Translations under genes and position numbers: made by a program
The notes under the pieces: generated by a model
Database searches by the model: none
What the model saw: only the letters and a program-made list of their open reading frames with translations
Told to the model about the DNA's origin: nothing
Shown here: positions 1 through 7,481 of the stretch, in pieces
How the letters are laid out: every line of letters starts with the position of its first letter
Numbering within the stretch: position 1 is the stretch's first letter
NCBI RefSeq assembly: GCF_013388255.1
Contig: NZ_CP058215.1
Location: forward strand, 744,001-808,000
Origin: Methanolobus zinderi
GTDB taxonomy: Archaea; Halobacteriota; Methanosarcinia; Methanosarcinales; Methanosarcinaceae
DNA: 64,000 nucleotides
Direction: 5' to 3'

Positions 1-375
1 ATTTGACTTGCTTGAAAATTTAATATTTGATGACTCTTTTTCAATAGATGATGTACCCATCATAATACCAAATGGTAAACTTTTTGTACCCAAGTCAGTA
101 TCAATTGTTTTATTTGTTACATCAGATGAACCAAACCATACTTTTTCTTGTTGATAATATCCACTAGTAGCTTTGCTTGGGGATTCATCATATAATTCAG
201 GTAATGCTATTTTGATAAATTCGCCGTTTGTTATATTTGTACCTTCTAATTTAGTAATTAATTCTAGTCGCTCTTCATCAGTTATTGTTACTGATTTTTC
301 ATCAGACGCACTCGCAAATCCTGCCATCAAGATTAACGAAGCTAAAAATACAATACCTATTCGTTTCATATTCAT
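1..375 (-). CDS. Secreted protein of unknown function, 3' end cut by window edge
   Basis: The minus strand is open from an ATG at 375 to the window edge, 125 codons without a stop. An AAGGAG ribosome site at 385-390 supports this start. The product opens with Lys-Arg, a hydrophobic stretch of about 14 residues and an Ala-Ser-Ala-type signal cleavage site near residue 23, so it should be exported. The mature part is Ser/Thr/Lys-rich and contains one Asn-Ile-Thr sequon. I recognise no family; the C-terminus lies outside the window. It is AT-rich like the following 600 bases. Confidence 0.75.
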   Translation of the reverse strand, partial: MNMKRIGIVFLASLILMAGFASASDEKSVTITDEERLELITKLEGTNITNGEFIKIALPELYDESPSKATSGYYQQEKVWFGSSDVTNKTIDTDLGTKSLPFGIMMGTSSIEKESSNIKFSSKSN

Positions 376-463
376 TATATTTGGCTCCTTTTTAATTTTA
401 CATTGCAATATAGTATTTTTTTAGGTGGTATTGTGTTATTTTTACAATGTAACGTTTGTCTAA

Positions 464-506
464 AGTATTTGCTACTATATAAGTATTTGCTACTATATAA
501 GTATTT
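464..506. repeat. 18-bp tandem repeat, 2.4 copies, TATA-containing
   Basis: The unit AGTATTTGCTACTATATA occurs exactly at 464-481 and 482-499, and its first seven bases recur at 500-506. Each unit contains a TATA-like ACTATATA. It sits about 90-130 bases upstream of the secreted-protein gene, so it could be a duplicated promoter element or slippage. The rest of 376-988 holds only the ORF remnant at 617-916 and AT-rich sequence. Confidence 0.8.
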
Positions 507-616
507 TTATCAATAGTTGAGTTAGGTCGATTGATTATGTTTATTCTTGTTTGCTGATTTTAAGTCATTATTTTAATTTAAGCCCACTTTTATTATAATC
601 ATCTTATGTATTATAA

Positions 617-916
617 ACACTAAAAATAGATACAGGCTACTATCTTGACAGTGATATTTCTTCATCACTTGCATCATCAATTGAGTCAGATTTTCCAAAA
701 ACCTTGCAGCATATTCTGACCTTAGATATTCAAGAATTGTACCAAAAACTGGATTTTAATTTGGAAACTCATTTTAGGGTATATAACTATGAATTTATAC
801 TTCCTGTAATGTCAAGAGCAGTAAGATTTGCCAATAGTGTAAGAAAAAGAATACTCTATGCTATTGAAGAGCATGAACAGATGATGTATCTTGATATCAG
901 AAGGATCAAGATGTAA
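617..916 (+). pseudogene. ORF remnant without a good start
   Basis: A frame is open from just after a TAA at 614-616 to the TAA at 914-916, about 99 codons. There is no ATG or GTG at its beginning; the first usable start is a TTG at 704 with no ribosome site, giving 70 residues. The C-terminal part is charged and probably helical (Arg-Ile-Leu-Tyr-Ala-Ile-Glu-Glu, ending Arg-Arg-Ile-Lys-Met). It looks like the tail of a larger protein. I cannot name the family. It may equally be a chance ORF in AT-rich DNA. Confidence 0.3.
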
Positions 917-988
917 TTTTGGTTTTAATAATGCTCAGGACCGAGCAGTCGTATACATTAAATATCATACGCCATTTTCTTTCAAAGG

Positions 989-1381
989 ATGTTTGAGATA
1001 ATTGCGGTGGACATTTCGGGCAGGCACAGGGTGGATGATTATTATCTTATGGTCTGTGCTGCGGTTGCTGCATCCGTAACCCCGGATCATGTTGAAAAGG
1101 TGAACCAGATCAGCATACGTTCCTTCAGGGAAGATTCCGCACCCGATGTTCCCATGGTTGTGAGGATGATCGAGGATACGGTCTCAGAAATACGCTTCGA
1201 GGGTACAATCGTCACCGAGCCGGGCGACATGTATAACCGGCCGCAATGGCTAATAGACAGTATGTTCACAATGGATTTCAAATATGAAGAATCCTTAAGT
1301 GAAAGGCGTTGTATGGAGATCACGCACCATGTATCTCTCAGTGCAAGGAATCTTCTGCTCAGGGAACTCAATATCAGGTAA
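989..1381 (+). CDS. Conserved archaeal protein, DUF2209-like (tentative)
   Basis: A 130-residue protein beginning Met-Phe-Glu-Ile-Ile-Ala-Val-Asp-Ile-Ser-Gly-Arg. The start Asp in a hydrophobic strand followed by Ser-Gly, and later alternating strands and helices, resemble a small RNase H-like or nuclease fold, but I see no proven active site. From memory it matches the archaeal family DUF2209. The ATG is preceded by AAAGG. The stop lies 22 bases before hflX, so the two genes probably form one transcription unit. Function unknown. Confidence 0.7.
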   Translation: MFEIIAVDISGRHRVDDYYLMVCAAVAASVTPDHVEKVNQISIRSFREDSAPDVPMVVRMIEDTVSEIRFEGTIVTEPGDMYNRPQWLIDSMFTMDFKYEESLSERRCMEITHHVSLSARNLLLRELNIR

Positions 1382-1403
1382 ACAAACTTATTGTTGTCAT
1401 ATC

Positions 1404-2660
1404 ATGAAACGTGCTATTCTTGTTAAAAGAAACGATCCCCGCAGCGAGGATCATGATAACGAACTTCGTTTGAGGGAGCTTGAAGAGCTTGCAGGGTCCG
1501 CAGGTTATACCGTGGTCTCTGAACTGACACAGACAAGGCATCCTGATCCCAAGTACCAGGTCGGAAGTGGAAAAGTGGAGGAGCTTGCCCAGCTTGTTCA
1601 GAATGTGGAAGCTGACAAGATCATCTTTTATAATCAGCTCAGTACAATGCAGGTCTACAACATATCCGAGATCTGTCGCTGTGAAGTGATCGATAAATTC
1701 CAGCTTATCCTGGAAATATTTGCAAGCCGTGCCACAACACACCGCTCAAAGTTACAGGTCGAGCTTGCAAGGCTTGAATACGAACTGCCAAAGGCAAGGG
1801 CAATAGTATCCATACTGAAAAAGGAAGAGCGCCCTGGTTTTATGGGTCTTGGAGGCTATGAGGATTCCTATGCACAGGATGTTAAGAATCGTATTGCACG
1901 TATAAAGGATGAGCTACGTGATGTGGACCGTGACAGGGATTCACTGCGCACTTTCCGTCACTCCAAGGGCTTTTCCCTTGTAGCCCTGGCAGGTTATACC
2001 AATGCCGGCAAAAGCACCCTGTTCAATATGCTTGTTGATGAAAGCAAAACCGTAAGGAACATGCTGTTCACAACTTTGGTCCCAACGACAAGGTCCCTGA
2101 CAGTTCAGGGTAGGGAGGTCCTGCTGACTGATACGGTGGGTTTCATCGAGGATTTGCCACACTGGATGGTGGATGCGTTCCGTTCCACTCTCAATGAGAT
2201 TTTCTTTGCGGATATTGTTCTCCTTGTGGTGGATTCCAGTGAGCTCGTGGAAACCATCCACCGTAAACTTTCCGTGAGCCATGAGACAATGTGGGAGCAG
2301 TTGCAGGAAGTGGAAATAATAACGGTTTTCAATAAAGCCGACCTGCTCACGGAAGAAGAACTGGATGACCGCATGCTCAATCTTGGATACCTTGCACCGA
2401 ATCCAGTGGCAGTTTCAGCAAAAACAGGTTTTGGGATCGATGCATTAAAGCAGGAAATACGCAGGCATTTACCAGAGTGGGACCGTGTGCAGCTTTCTCT
2501 GCCCCTTTCCGAAGAGGGAATGTCCACACTCTCCTGGTTGTTCGATGAGGGTGTTGTTCACAATGTTGATTACGACGATTCGATAAATATTGACCTCGAA
2601 GCCAGAGAAAGTATCATTAGCAAAGCAAAATCTTTTACAGGAAAAAAAGTAAATCAGTGA
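1404..2660 (+). CDS. hflX: GTPase HflX
   Basis: A 418-residue HflX-family GTPase, which in other organisms binds 50S ribosomal subunits and rescues stalled or damaged ribosomes. The N-terminal HflX domain spans about 1-190 and contains the family's Gly-Phe-Met-Gly-Leu-Gly-Gly loop. The G domain follows: P-loop GYTNAGKST at 197-205, G3 DTVGF at 243, G4 NKAD at 310. I place the start at ATG 1404. A frame extending to 1299 would overlap the preceding gene and adds sequence foreign to the family. It is read with the preceding small gene. Confidence 0.95.
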   Translation: MKRAILVKRNDPRSEDHDNELRLRELEELAGSAGYTVVSELTQTRHPDPKYQVGSGKVEELAQLVQNVEADKIIFYNQLSTMQVYNISEICRCEVIDKFQLILEIFASRATTHRSKLQVELARLEYELPKARAIVSILKKEERPGFMGLGGYEDSYAQDVKNRIARIKDELRDVDRDRDSLRTFRHSKGFSLVALAGYTNAGKSTLFNMLVDESKTVRNMLFTTLVPTTRSLTVQGREVLLTDTVGFIEDLPHWMVDAFRSTLNEIFFADIVLLVVDSSELVETIHRKLSVSHETMWEQLQEVEIITVFNKADLLTEEELDDRMLNLGYLAPNPVAVSAKTGFGIDALKQEIRRHLPEWDRVQLSLPLSEEGMSTLSWLFDEGVVHNVDYDDSINIDLEARESIISKAKSFTGKKVNQ

Positions 2661-2690
2661 TAAATTATATAAGTTTCCGGTATACGTAAC

Positions 2691-2699
2691 ATATAAATA
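2691..2699 (+). promoter_or_regulatory. TATA box for the candidate small RNA
   Basis: ATATAAATA lies about 26 bases before the first stem base at 2722, the normal archaeal distance from TATA to the transcription start. It is the best promoter match between hflX and the PHP gene. The TATA of the PHP gene itself is separate, at 2834-2841. Confidence 0.55.
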
Positions 2700-2719
2700 C
2701 GATAAAGTTGTTTGTAAAC

Positions 2720-2812
2720 ATGCGAACGGGTAACTTCTCTAATGTACCACCAATCCTATCCAACCACCCAACCAACCACAAACTTCTATTTTCCCGTTCG
2801 CCACTACTTTTC
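2720..2812 (+). ncRNA. Candidate structured small RNA with C-rich, G-free loop
   Basis: GCGAACGGG at 2722-2730 is perfectly complementary to CCCGTTCGC at 2793-2801, closing a 62-base loop. Between 2749 and 2780 the loop is almost only C and A, with repeated CCAACCACC-like units and no G. A TATA box is correctly spaced so that transcription would begin at the stem, and a TTTT run follows at 2808. No C/D or H/ACA boxes are present. A C-rich single-stranded loop could pair with G-rich ribosome-binding sites; this is inference. The opposite strand has many GG pairs and could form a G-quadruplex. Confidence 0.5.
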
Positions 2813-2863
2813 TACTAATCTTCCATAAAAATCCTTATAAGCTCTCAGCCCTTAGATTCTCCT

Positions 2864-3562
2864 ATGCGATTCGATCTCCATGTTCATTCTGTTTTTTCCA
2901 AGGACAGCTATGCAGAGCATGATAAAATACTGGAATATGCTGCAAAGAACGGTCTGGACGGATTTGCAATATGTGACCATGATTCCATTGAAGGTGGTCT
3001 TGAGTGTGCCAGAAGGGCGCTTGAGATCGGCTCCGAACAGATTGTTATCCCTGGTGTGGAGGTCAGCTCATCAAAGGGACACATACTGGTTTTAGGTGTT
3101 AAGGAAAAAATAGAACCGGGCTTAAGTCCTGAAGAGACTATCAGAATAGCGCATGAACAGGGCGCTGTAGTAGTGATTCCACATCCTTACAAGACAACAT
3201 CCCATGGAATAGGGTATCTGAAGGGCCTTGATGCGGATGCTGTGGAAGTCCTGAACTCCCGTTGCATGACGAAGGGACCGAATAATAAGGCCAGAAAAGT
3301 TGCGGATGAGCTTGGTCTGCCTCATGTCGGAGGAAGTGATGCGCACGAAGCTCCTATGGTTGGCAGATCATATGCGGAGATCGATGTCTCTGAGAGAAGC
3401 GTGGAAGCGGTTCTGGATGCTATTCGGGAAGGCAGGACAAGTGCCGGTGGACGCCTGACCCCGGCTTCATACGTTGTGAAGCAGATGTTTGCAGGTCATT
3501 TAAAAAAGGCAAAGACCCGACTTAGAAGGTCCAGAAGATCACATCGCTCAAAGAATGTTTAG
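2864..3562 (+). CDS. PHP-domain metal-dependent phosphoesterase
   Basis: A 232-residue PHP protein. The N-terminal metal motif is Asp-Leu-His-Val-His-Ser (residues 4-9), then Cys-Asp-His-Asp (about 37-40), His-Pro-Tyr (about 106) and the distal Gly-Ser-Asp-Ala-His (about 158-162). The layout matches stand-alone PHP hydrolases, which act on phosphoesters such as histidinol-phosphate-like or nucleotide substrates. The substrate is not predictable. The C-terminal 20 residues are strongly basic. TATA at 2834-2841 is about 26 bases before the ATG and no ribosome site is seen, so the mRNA is probably leaderless. The 3' end overlaps the convergent flavoprotein gene by 15 bases. Confidence 0.88.
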   Translation: MRFDLHVHSVFSKDSYAEHDKILEYAAKNGLDGFAICDHDSIEGGLECARRALEIGSEQIVIPGVEVSSSKGHILVLGVKEKIEPGLSPEETIRIAHEQGAVVVIPHPYKTTSHGIGYLKGLDADAVEVLNSRCMTKGPNNKARKVADELGLPHVGGSDAHEAPMVGRSYAEIDVSERSVEAVLDAIREGRTSAGGRLTPASYVVKQMFAGHLKKAKTRLRRSRRSHRSKNV

Positions 3563-4243
3563 TATATCTTCAGGTTGCTCGAGAACAGTTATTCCTTCAA
3601 GTTCCCTTACAATTTCGACATTTCTTGCATCTATGTCCCTTACTTTCAGCGTAACAGGTCCGCCCTTGATAGCATCGAACTCGCATAGTTCCTTGCATAT
3701 GCCGCATCCGCTGCACTTTAGCAGGTCTATCTGATCGGTGATGGCTTCGTTGGGACATGCTTCCCACGGAGGACATGGATCACATTTGCGGCACATTTCT
3801 CTATCAATCCCGAAGGGGAGTTCTGATACAACAACCCCTGCAATATCCACAGGTACCACATAGACAGGCACACTTCCCTTAACAGCCTGTGCCACAGCAT
3901 TGCTGACAAGTGAGTCTGCGGTACCGCTTGCTATCTTGGATACGGTATTGGATGTAGCAGGTGTCACAAAAAGCGCATCGTATTTGTCAAGGAGAAAACG
4001 ACCGGTTTTAGGCCAGCTTTTTCCCTGCTGTGTTTCTGGAAAGATTTCCTCCAGGTATTCTCCGCATGATATCTTTTCCATTTCTTTTTCAAGCCCGTAC
4101 ATCCTGACGACCTCTTCGGCTGCACTGGAAAGAAAAGTATTAACTCTGATGTCATGTTCTTTTTTTATCTGGTCGAATACCTTAAAACTTGATGTAAGGA
4201 AATGTCCGGCACCTGTGATGCCCCATGCGACTGTTTTTCTCAT
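3548..4243 (-). CDS. dmrX: Iron-sulfur flavoprotein, dihydromethanopterin reductase (DmrX-like)
   Basis: 231 residues. The N-terminal Rossmann-like flavoprotein domain carries Gly-Ile-Thr-Gly-Ala-Gly-His at 8-14 and the flavin-loop Thr-Pro-Ala-Thr-Ser-Asn near 95. Two [4Fe-4S] motifs follow: Cys 151, 154, 157, 163 and Cys 177, 180, 183, 187. This combination matches the Methanosarcina mazei enzyme shown to reduce dihydromethanopterin to tetrahydromethanopterin, the last step of making the C1 carrier. Related archaeoflavoproteins exist, so the exact substrate is inferred. A GTG at 4252 would add three residues; I prefer the ATG. It is last in a minus-strand run with DUF447, CitG-like and marker-9 genes. 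Confidence 0.85.
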   Translation of the reverse strand: MRKTVAWGITGAGHFLTSSFKVFDQIKKEHDIRVNTFLSSAAEEVVRMYGLEKEMEKISCGEYLEEIFPETQQGKSWPKTGRFLLDKYDALFVTPATSNTVSKIASGTADSLVSNAVAQAVKGSVPVYVVPVDIAGVVVSELPFGIDREMCRKCDPCPPWEACPNEAITDQIDLLKCSGCGICKELCEFDAIKGGPVTLKVRDIDARNVEIVRELEGITVLEQPEDILNIL

Positions 4244-4288
4244 AGCGACCACAACGATTTTTCCAGGTTATATTTTTCCGCCGCCTTT

Positions 4289-4879
4289 CTAGAGATACTC
4301 GTAGATAAGCTTCATAGCCTCTTTCTCAGCTTCCCCGCCGCATTTTTCCACAATGTCACCATATGCCTTGATCAACTTCAGGTATTTGTCATCTTCTGTA
4401 AGCTGATACCTGGTTGCATGTATGCAGGCTTCGATAACACCGTATAATCCACGATTGGGAGCCCGTATCTTACACTTGTTAATATGTGCATAGATCGGAA
4501 CAAGCTCGGAAATAAAAGCTTCACTTGTAAGTTTCGAATTCACGCACTCAAAGGCAACCCAGCACTGTGCTTCTTTTAATGTGGATATCGTTATATTGTT
4601 GAAGGTCTTTGATTCGAACTCAGAATCATCCAGTTCAGTGAATGTGGAAAGGGCAAATAGTATGGGGTCGTTTGTGATGTTTGCAACCAGCTTCTTCTCG
4701 GCCAGCACATTCTCATAGGTATTCGATCCCTTGAAGAGTCTGATAAACAGCTTGTCTTTCTTGCGTATGATTCCCATGGGTGCTGCGTTCGGTGTCCAGC
4801 CCTTGTTAGTTGTAACAATTGTTTCGGATATTCCTTCATATAGTCCGAAACTGTCAATATCAAAATCCTTATCCAACAT
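4289..4879 (-). CDS. DUF447 family protein (FMN-binding split-barrel type)
   Basis: 196 residues. The opening (Tyr-Glu-Gly-Ile-Ser-Glu-Thr-Ile-Val-Thr-Thr) and the Asn-Ala-Ala-Pro-Met-Gly-Ile segment are typical of DUF447, a flavin-reductase-like split barrel found in methanogens and in H4MPT-using methylotrophs. Function is unproven; co-occurrence suggests methanopterin-linked metabolism. The ATG overlaps the stop of the upstream CitG-like gene by one base (TAATG), indicating translational coupling. The gap to the DmrX-like gene is about 45 bases. Confidence 0.85.
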   Translation of the reverse strand: MLDKDFDIDSFGLYEGISETIVTTNKGWTPNAAPMGIIRKKDKLFIRLFKGSNTYENVLAEKKLVANITNDPILFALSTFTELDDSEFESKTFNNITISTLKEAQCWVAFECVNSKLTSEAFISELVPIYAHINKCKIRAPNRGLYGVIEACIHATRYQLTEDDKYLKLIKAYGDIVEKCGGEAEKEAMKLIYEYL

Positions 4880-5841
4880 TAATATCTGACTCCTGCAAGC
4901 AAAGCAATGAATATGCCGGCAATTACTATATCGGCAGTTGATCCCGGATTGATCTTCTTTTCCAGGAGTTCTGCGTCCATTTTTTCAATTGAGGCTTTTA
5001 TATCAGTAAAATTAACTTCTTTACTATATATATTTTGTAGCAGAGACTTTGCCTGAGATGAAACCGTGAGGGCAGTTTTACTGTCAAACTTGGTGGTAAT
5101 GAAAGTATCTTCATTCTCTGACAGTATTTTCAGAAAAGAGTAAACCACCACATCATTGATATCGACATCAATCTTACCCGGAAGTATCCTGTCCTGCAAA
5201 CCTCCTATAATAATCTCCGCACAGTCTGCACATCTCTTAAAACCCGAGACCCATTCATTTGCTATCAGATCATATTCCTTTGCAATTTCCATGAGTTCAT
5301 AGAGACTGACGTTTTTTTCTGTAAGTTCATTTGTTGCCCTTTCATCCTGCAGGCTGAACTCGTCCACGGGATTTACCTTTACACCGGCAGTGTCAAAGCA
5401 ACCGTAGAACTCAATAGCATCAGAAGTGTCTGTATTTTTCACTATATTATGCGCACATTTCGTAAGCTCGTCGATTGTGAACATATCCTTTTGATCAAAG
5501 GTCTTTCCTGCTGCCATGGCAAGTGGTACAAGCAGTATAATGGCACCAAAGTGAGTGTTTCCTCCATTCTGCCAGCTGACACTTTCCTTGACTGCCTTTT
5601 TTATCAGCTCCCCGGCACCATGCAAACTTTCAGCTGCCTCCTCCATCACAGGATACATGCTTATGGCGGATGCCAGGAAATGCTCGTAACGTGTGTCCTC
5701 ATAGTCATCATGCCGGTCTATGTTTCCTGGTTTCGGGGAAGCCGACACTTCCAGGCACATGGCAAGCTGGGCACAGCGTGCGATATATGATCTCAGGGGA
5801 TAGCCATCCCTTCTGACAGTGAAGCTTTGCTTTTGGCTCAT
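4879..5841 (-). CDS. CitG-like protein (triphosphoribosyl-dephospho-CoA synthase family)
   Basis: 320 residues with the CitG hallmarks: Ser-Pro-Lys-Pro-Gly-Asn at 35-40, Asp/Glu-rich metal-binding segment to about 55, and Asn-Thr-His-Phe-Gly near 95. Classical CitG makes the prosthetic group of citrate lyase, but no citrate lyase genes are nearby. Methanogen and methylotroph homologues sit beside methanopterin genes, so a phosphoribosyl-transfer role in C1-cofactor biosynthesis is plausible (inference). It is coupled to DUF447 and lies 18 bases after the marker-9 gene. Confidence 0.82.
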   Translation of the reverse strand: MSQKQSFTVRRDGYPLRSYIARCAQLAMCLEVSASPKPGNIDRHDDYEDTRYEHFLASAISMYPVMEEAAESLHGAGELIKKAVKESVSWQNGGNTHFGAIILLVPLAMAAGKTFDQKDMFTIDELTKCAHNIVKNTDTSDAIEFYGCFDTAGVKVNPVDEFSLQDERATNELTEKNVSLYELMEIAKEYDLIANEWVSGFKRCADCAEIIIGGLQDRILPGKIDVDINDVVVYSFLKILSENEDTFITTKFDSKTALTVSSQAKSLLQNIYSKEVNFTDIKASIEKMDAELLEKKINPGSTADIVIAGIFIALLAGVRY

Positions 5842-5859
5842 CTATCCGATATGTGATAC

Positions 5860-6987
5860 TTACCGGCTCTTCGACTTCTCAAGTATATGGTCTGCAAGTT
5901 CCTTTTTCAGGCGCATGTATTCAGCATCGGAAAGTCCAAGAGTTTCCAGCACGCCGTCCCTGAGGAAGCATGGTTTTGAGATCTTACAGCACCATACGAG
6001 ACTGCCAAAGCACGTGCTGTCTCCGTACTCCAGCATTGTACCCTTTGCAAAGTCCATTTTCAGATCTGCAAACTCCTGTGCAGTAAACCCGAGCTTTTCT
6101 ATCTTTCCATGCACCGGACACTGTTTAACAGGCAGACAGCAGAATGTAAGCCCTCTGAGATCACCCTCTCCTCTGCATACATGTTTCGGAGCATTGTACC
6201 ATCCCATGTCCTCATGGAGCATTGTAACGTTTTTGACAAGCTGGCCTATAAGTGCAGGGTTGTCCATAACTCCCCTTGCAACCGAGACCATGTCAGCACC
6301 CCTTGAGAACATATTCTTGGCCGTTCCAAAATCGGTTACTGAATTGTTGCATATGAGGAACATTGATGTGGAGTCACGTACATTCTTGATGAGCCTGAGG
6401 TCTGCTCCTGCTCCTTCCATCATTGCATCCAGATGCAGTATATCGGCACCTGCGGACTCCAACTCCTTTACAAGCTCAATGTCGTTGACCACATTTCCTC
6501 TGACCTTTACGGAGAGGACAACACCGGTCTCCTTTATCTTCTTCACGAATTCGGTGAGCCTGGGTATGTCTTTTAACAATGCCTGTCCTGCACCTATGGA
6601 GGTCATTTCCTCCTGGCGGCAGTGGGCATCCAGCTCCAGAATGGCCCCTGCATCTTTTGCAATTCTAGCTGCCTTGACCAATGGTTCCGGATCGGTACTT
6701 CTCACATTCACGGCAACTGAAGGTCCGCTACCTACAGCATTGATTTCCTGTTCTATATGTTCGAAAGGATCGTCTGAGACAAACTCTTCCCTTCCCCTTG
6801 CTACCATGTCAGCTGCAGCCTGCTGTGTTTTCTCATCAAGGTTATATCCTCCGAGTATCACAAGCCCTGCATCGGCTGCATGCTTATTAGCAAAATCACT
6901 ATCTGTTATACCTCCCATTGGGGCTAGTGCAATGGGATTTTTAAAATTGACATATCCTGCTTTAAGATTAAAAAGATCATCAGACAC
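5860..6987 (-). CDS. Methanogenesis marker protein 9 (Dus-like TIM barrel plus Cys-rich domain)
   Basis: 375 residues. Residues 1-255 form a TIM barrel related to dihydrouridine synthases and dihydroorotate dehydrogenases (Ala-Pro-Met-Gly-Gly-Ile-Thr near 22-28; Cys-Asn-Asn at 213; Ala-Arg-Gly at 237). The C-terminal domain has cysteines at 271, 283, 284, 290, 326, 333, 334 and 340, the pattern I associate with the methanogen-only marker domain 9. Cofactor and substrate are unknown; iron-sulfur binding is likely. It starts with GTG at 6987 behind GAGGTG and heads the minus-strand run to the DmrX-like gene. Confidence 0.82.
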   Translation of the reverse strand: MSDDLFNLKAGYVNFKNPIALAPMGGITDSDFANKHAADAGLVILGGYNLDEKTQQAAADMVARGREEFVSDDPFEHIEQEINAVGSGPSVAVNVRSTDPEPLVKAARIAKDAGAILELDAHCRQEEMTSIGAGQALLKDIPRLTEFVKKIKETGVVLSVKVRGNVVNDIELVKELESAGADILHLDAMMEGAGADLRLIKNVRDSTSMFLICNNSVTDFGTAKNMFSRGADMVSVARGVMDNPALIGQLVKNVTMLHEDMGWYNAPKHVCRGEGDLRGLTFCCLPVKQCPVHGKIEKLGFTAQEFADLKMDFAKGTMLEYGDSTCFGSLVWCCKISKPCFLRDGVLETLGLSDAEYMRLKKELADHILEKSKSR

Positions 6988-7214
6988 ACTTTCACCTCAG
7001 GTCTGTGTTTTCTATTTTAGCTATGTGTGCTGCTCAATACTGGTTGGTCCGATATTAATATAACGCTGCGGTATATTCTCACCGGTATTGAAAGTGGGAT
7101 CGGGGTTTAAGGTCAGGGCAGCTTTATACTGCTATACTCAAGAACTAAATACTATCAAAGCACACATTTAAAATAACCATTGATTCACAATGGATACAAA
7201 AGTGGAGGTTAATT

Positions 7215-7421
7215 ATGAATTGTATTGTATGCGGAGCTGAAAGTAATACAAGATATTGTAACGATTGCGGAAAGGTTATGGACGAACTTATCAGGAGAGT
7301 GGGTGAGGAGCGCTGGGCTGCTATGGATGACTGCTCTTACATCTATCCCATGGTTCTGAGGGTTGCAAGGGGGGAGCTTACGGTAAATGACATCATCCAG
7401 GCAATGGAAGTCGAGGATTAA
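7215..7421 (+). CDS. Small zinc-ribbon protein
   Basis: 68 residues with Cys3-x2-Cys6 and Cys15-x2-Cys18, a compact zinc ribbon, followed by a helical tail. GGAGGT at 7203-7208 precedes the ATG at a good distance. It is a single-gene unit, convergent with the glutamate synthase gene. Size and motif suggest a nucleic-acid or protein adaptor. I know no specific role. Confidence 0.75.
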   Translation: MNCIVCGAESNTRYCNDCGKVMDELIRRVGEERWAAMDDCSYIYPMVLRVARGELTVNDIIQAMEVED

Positions 7422-7448
7422 AGACTTCCGGCAATTATTATTTTTAAA

Positions 7449-7481
7449 AAAGTAAAAAAGAAAAAGTAAGCAGGGCTTACT
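7449..7481 (-). terminator. Hairpin and T-run after glutamate synthase
   Basis: AGTAAGC at 7465-7471 and GCTTACT at 7475-7481 form a perfect 7-bp stem with a 3-base loop. On the minus strand it is followed by a T-rich run (7449-7464). It overlaps the stop codon of the glutamate synthase gene. Confidence 0.6.

Noticed and set aside
1299-1403. Longer HflX start at 1299
   Set aside because: It overlaps the preceding gene by about 80 bases and adds 35 residues foreign to HflX; ATG 1404 begins the family sequence.
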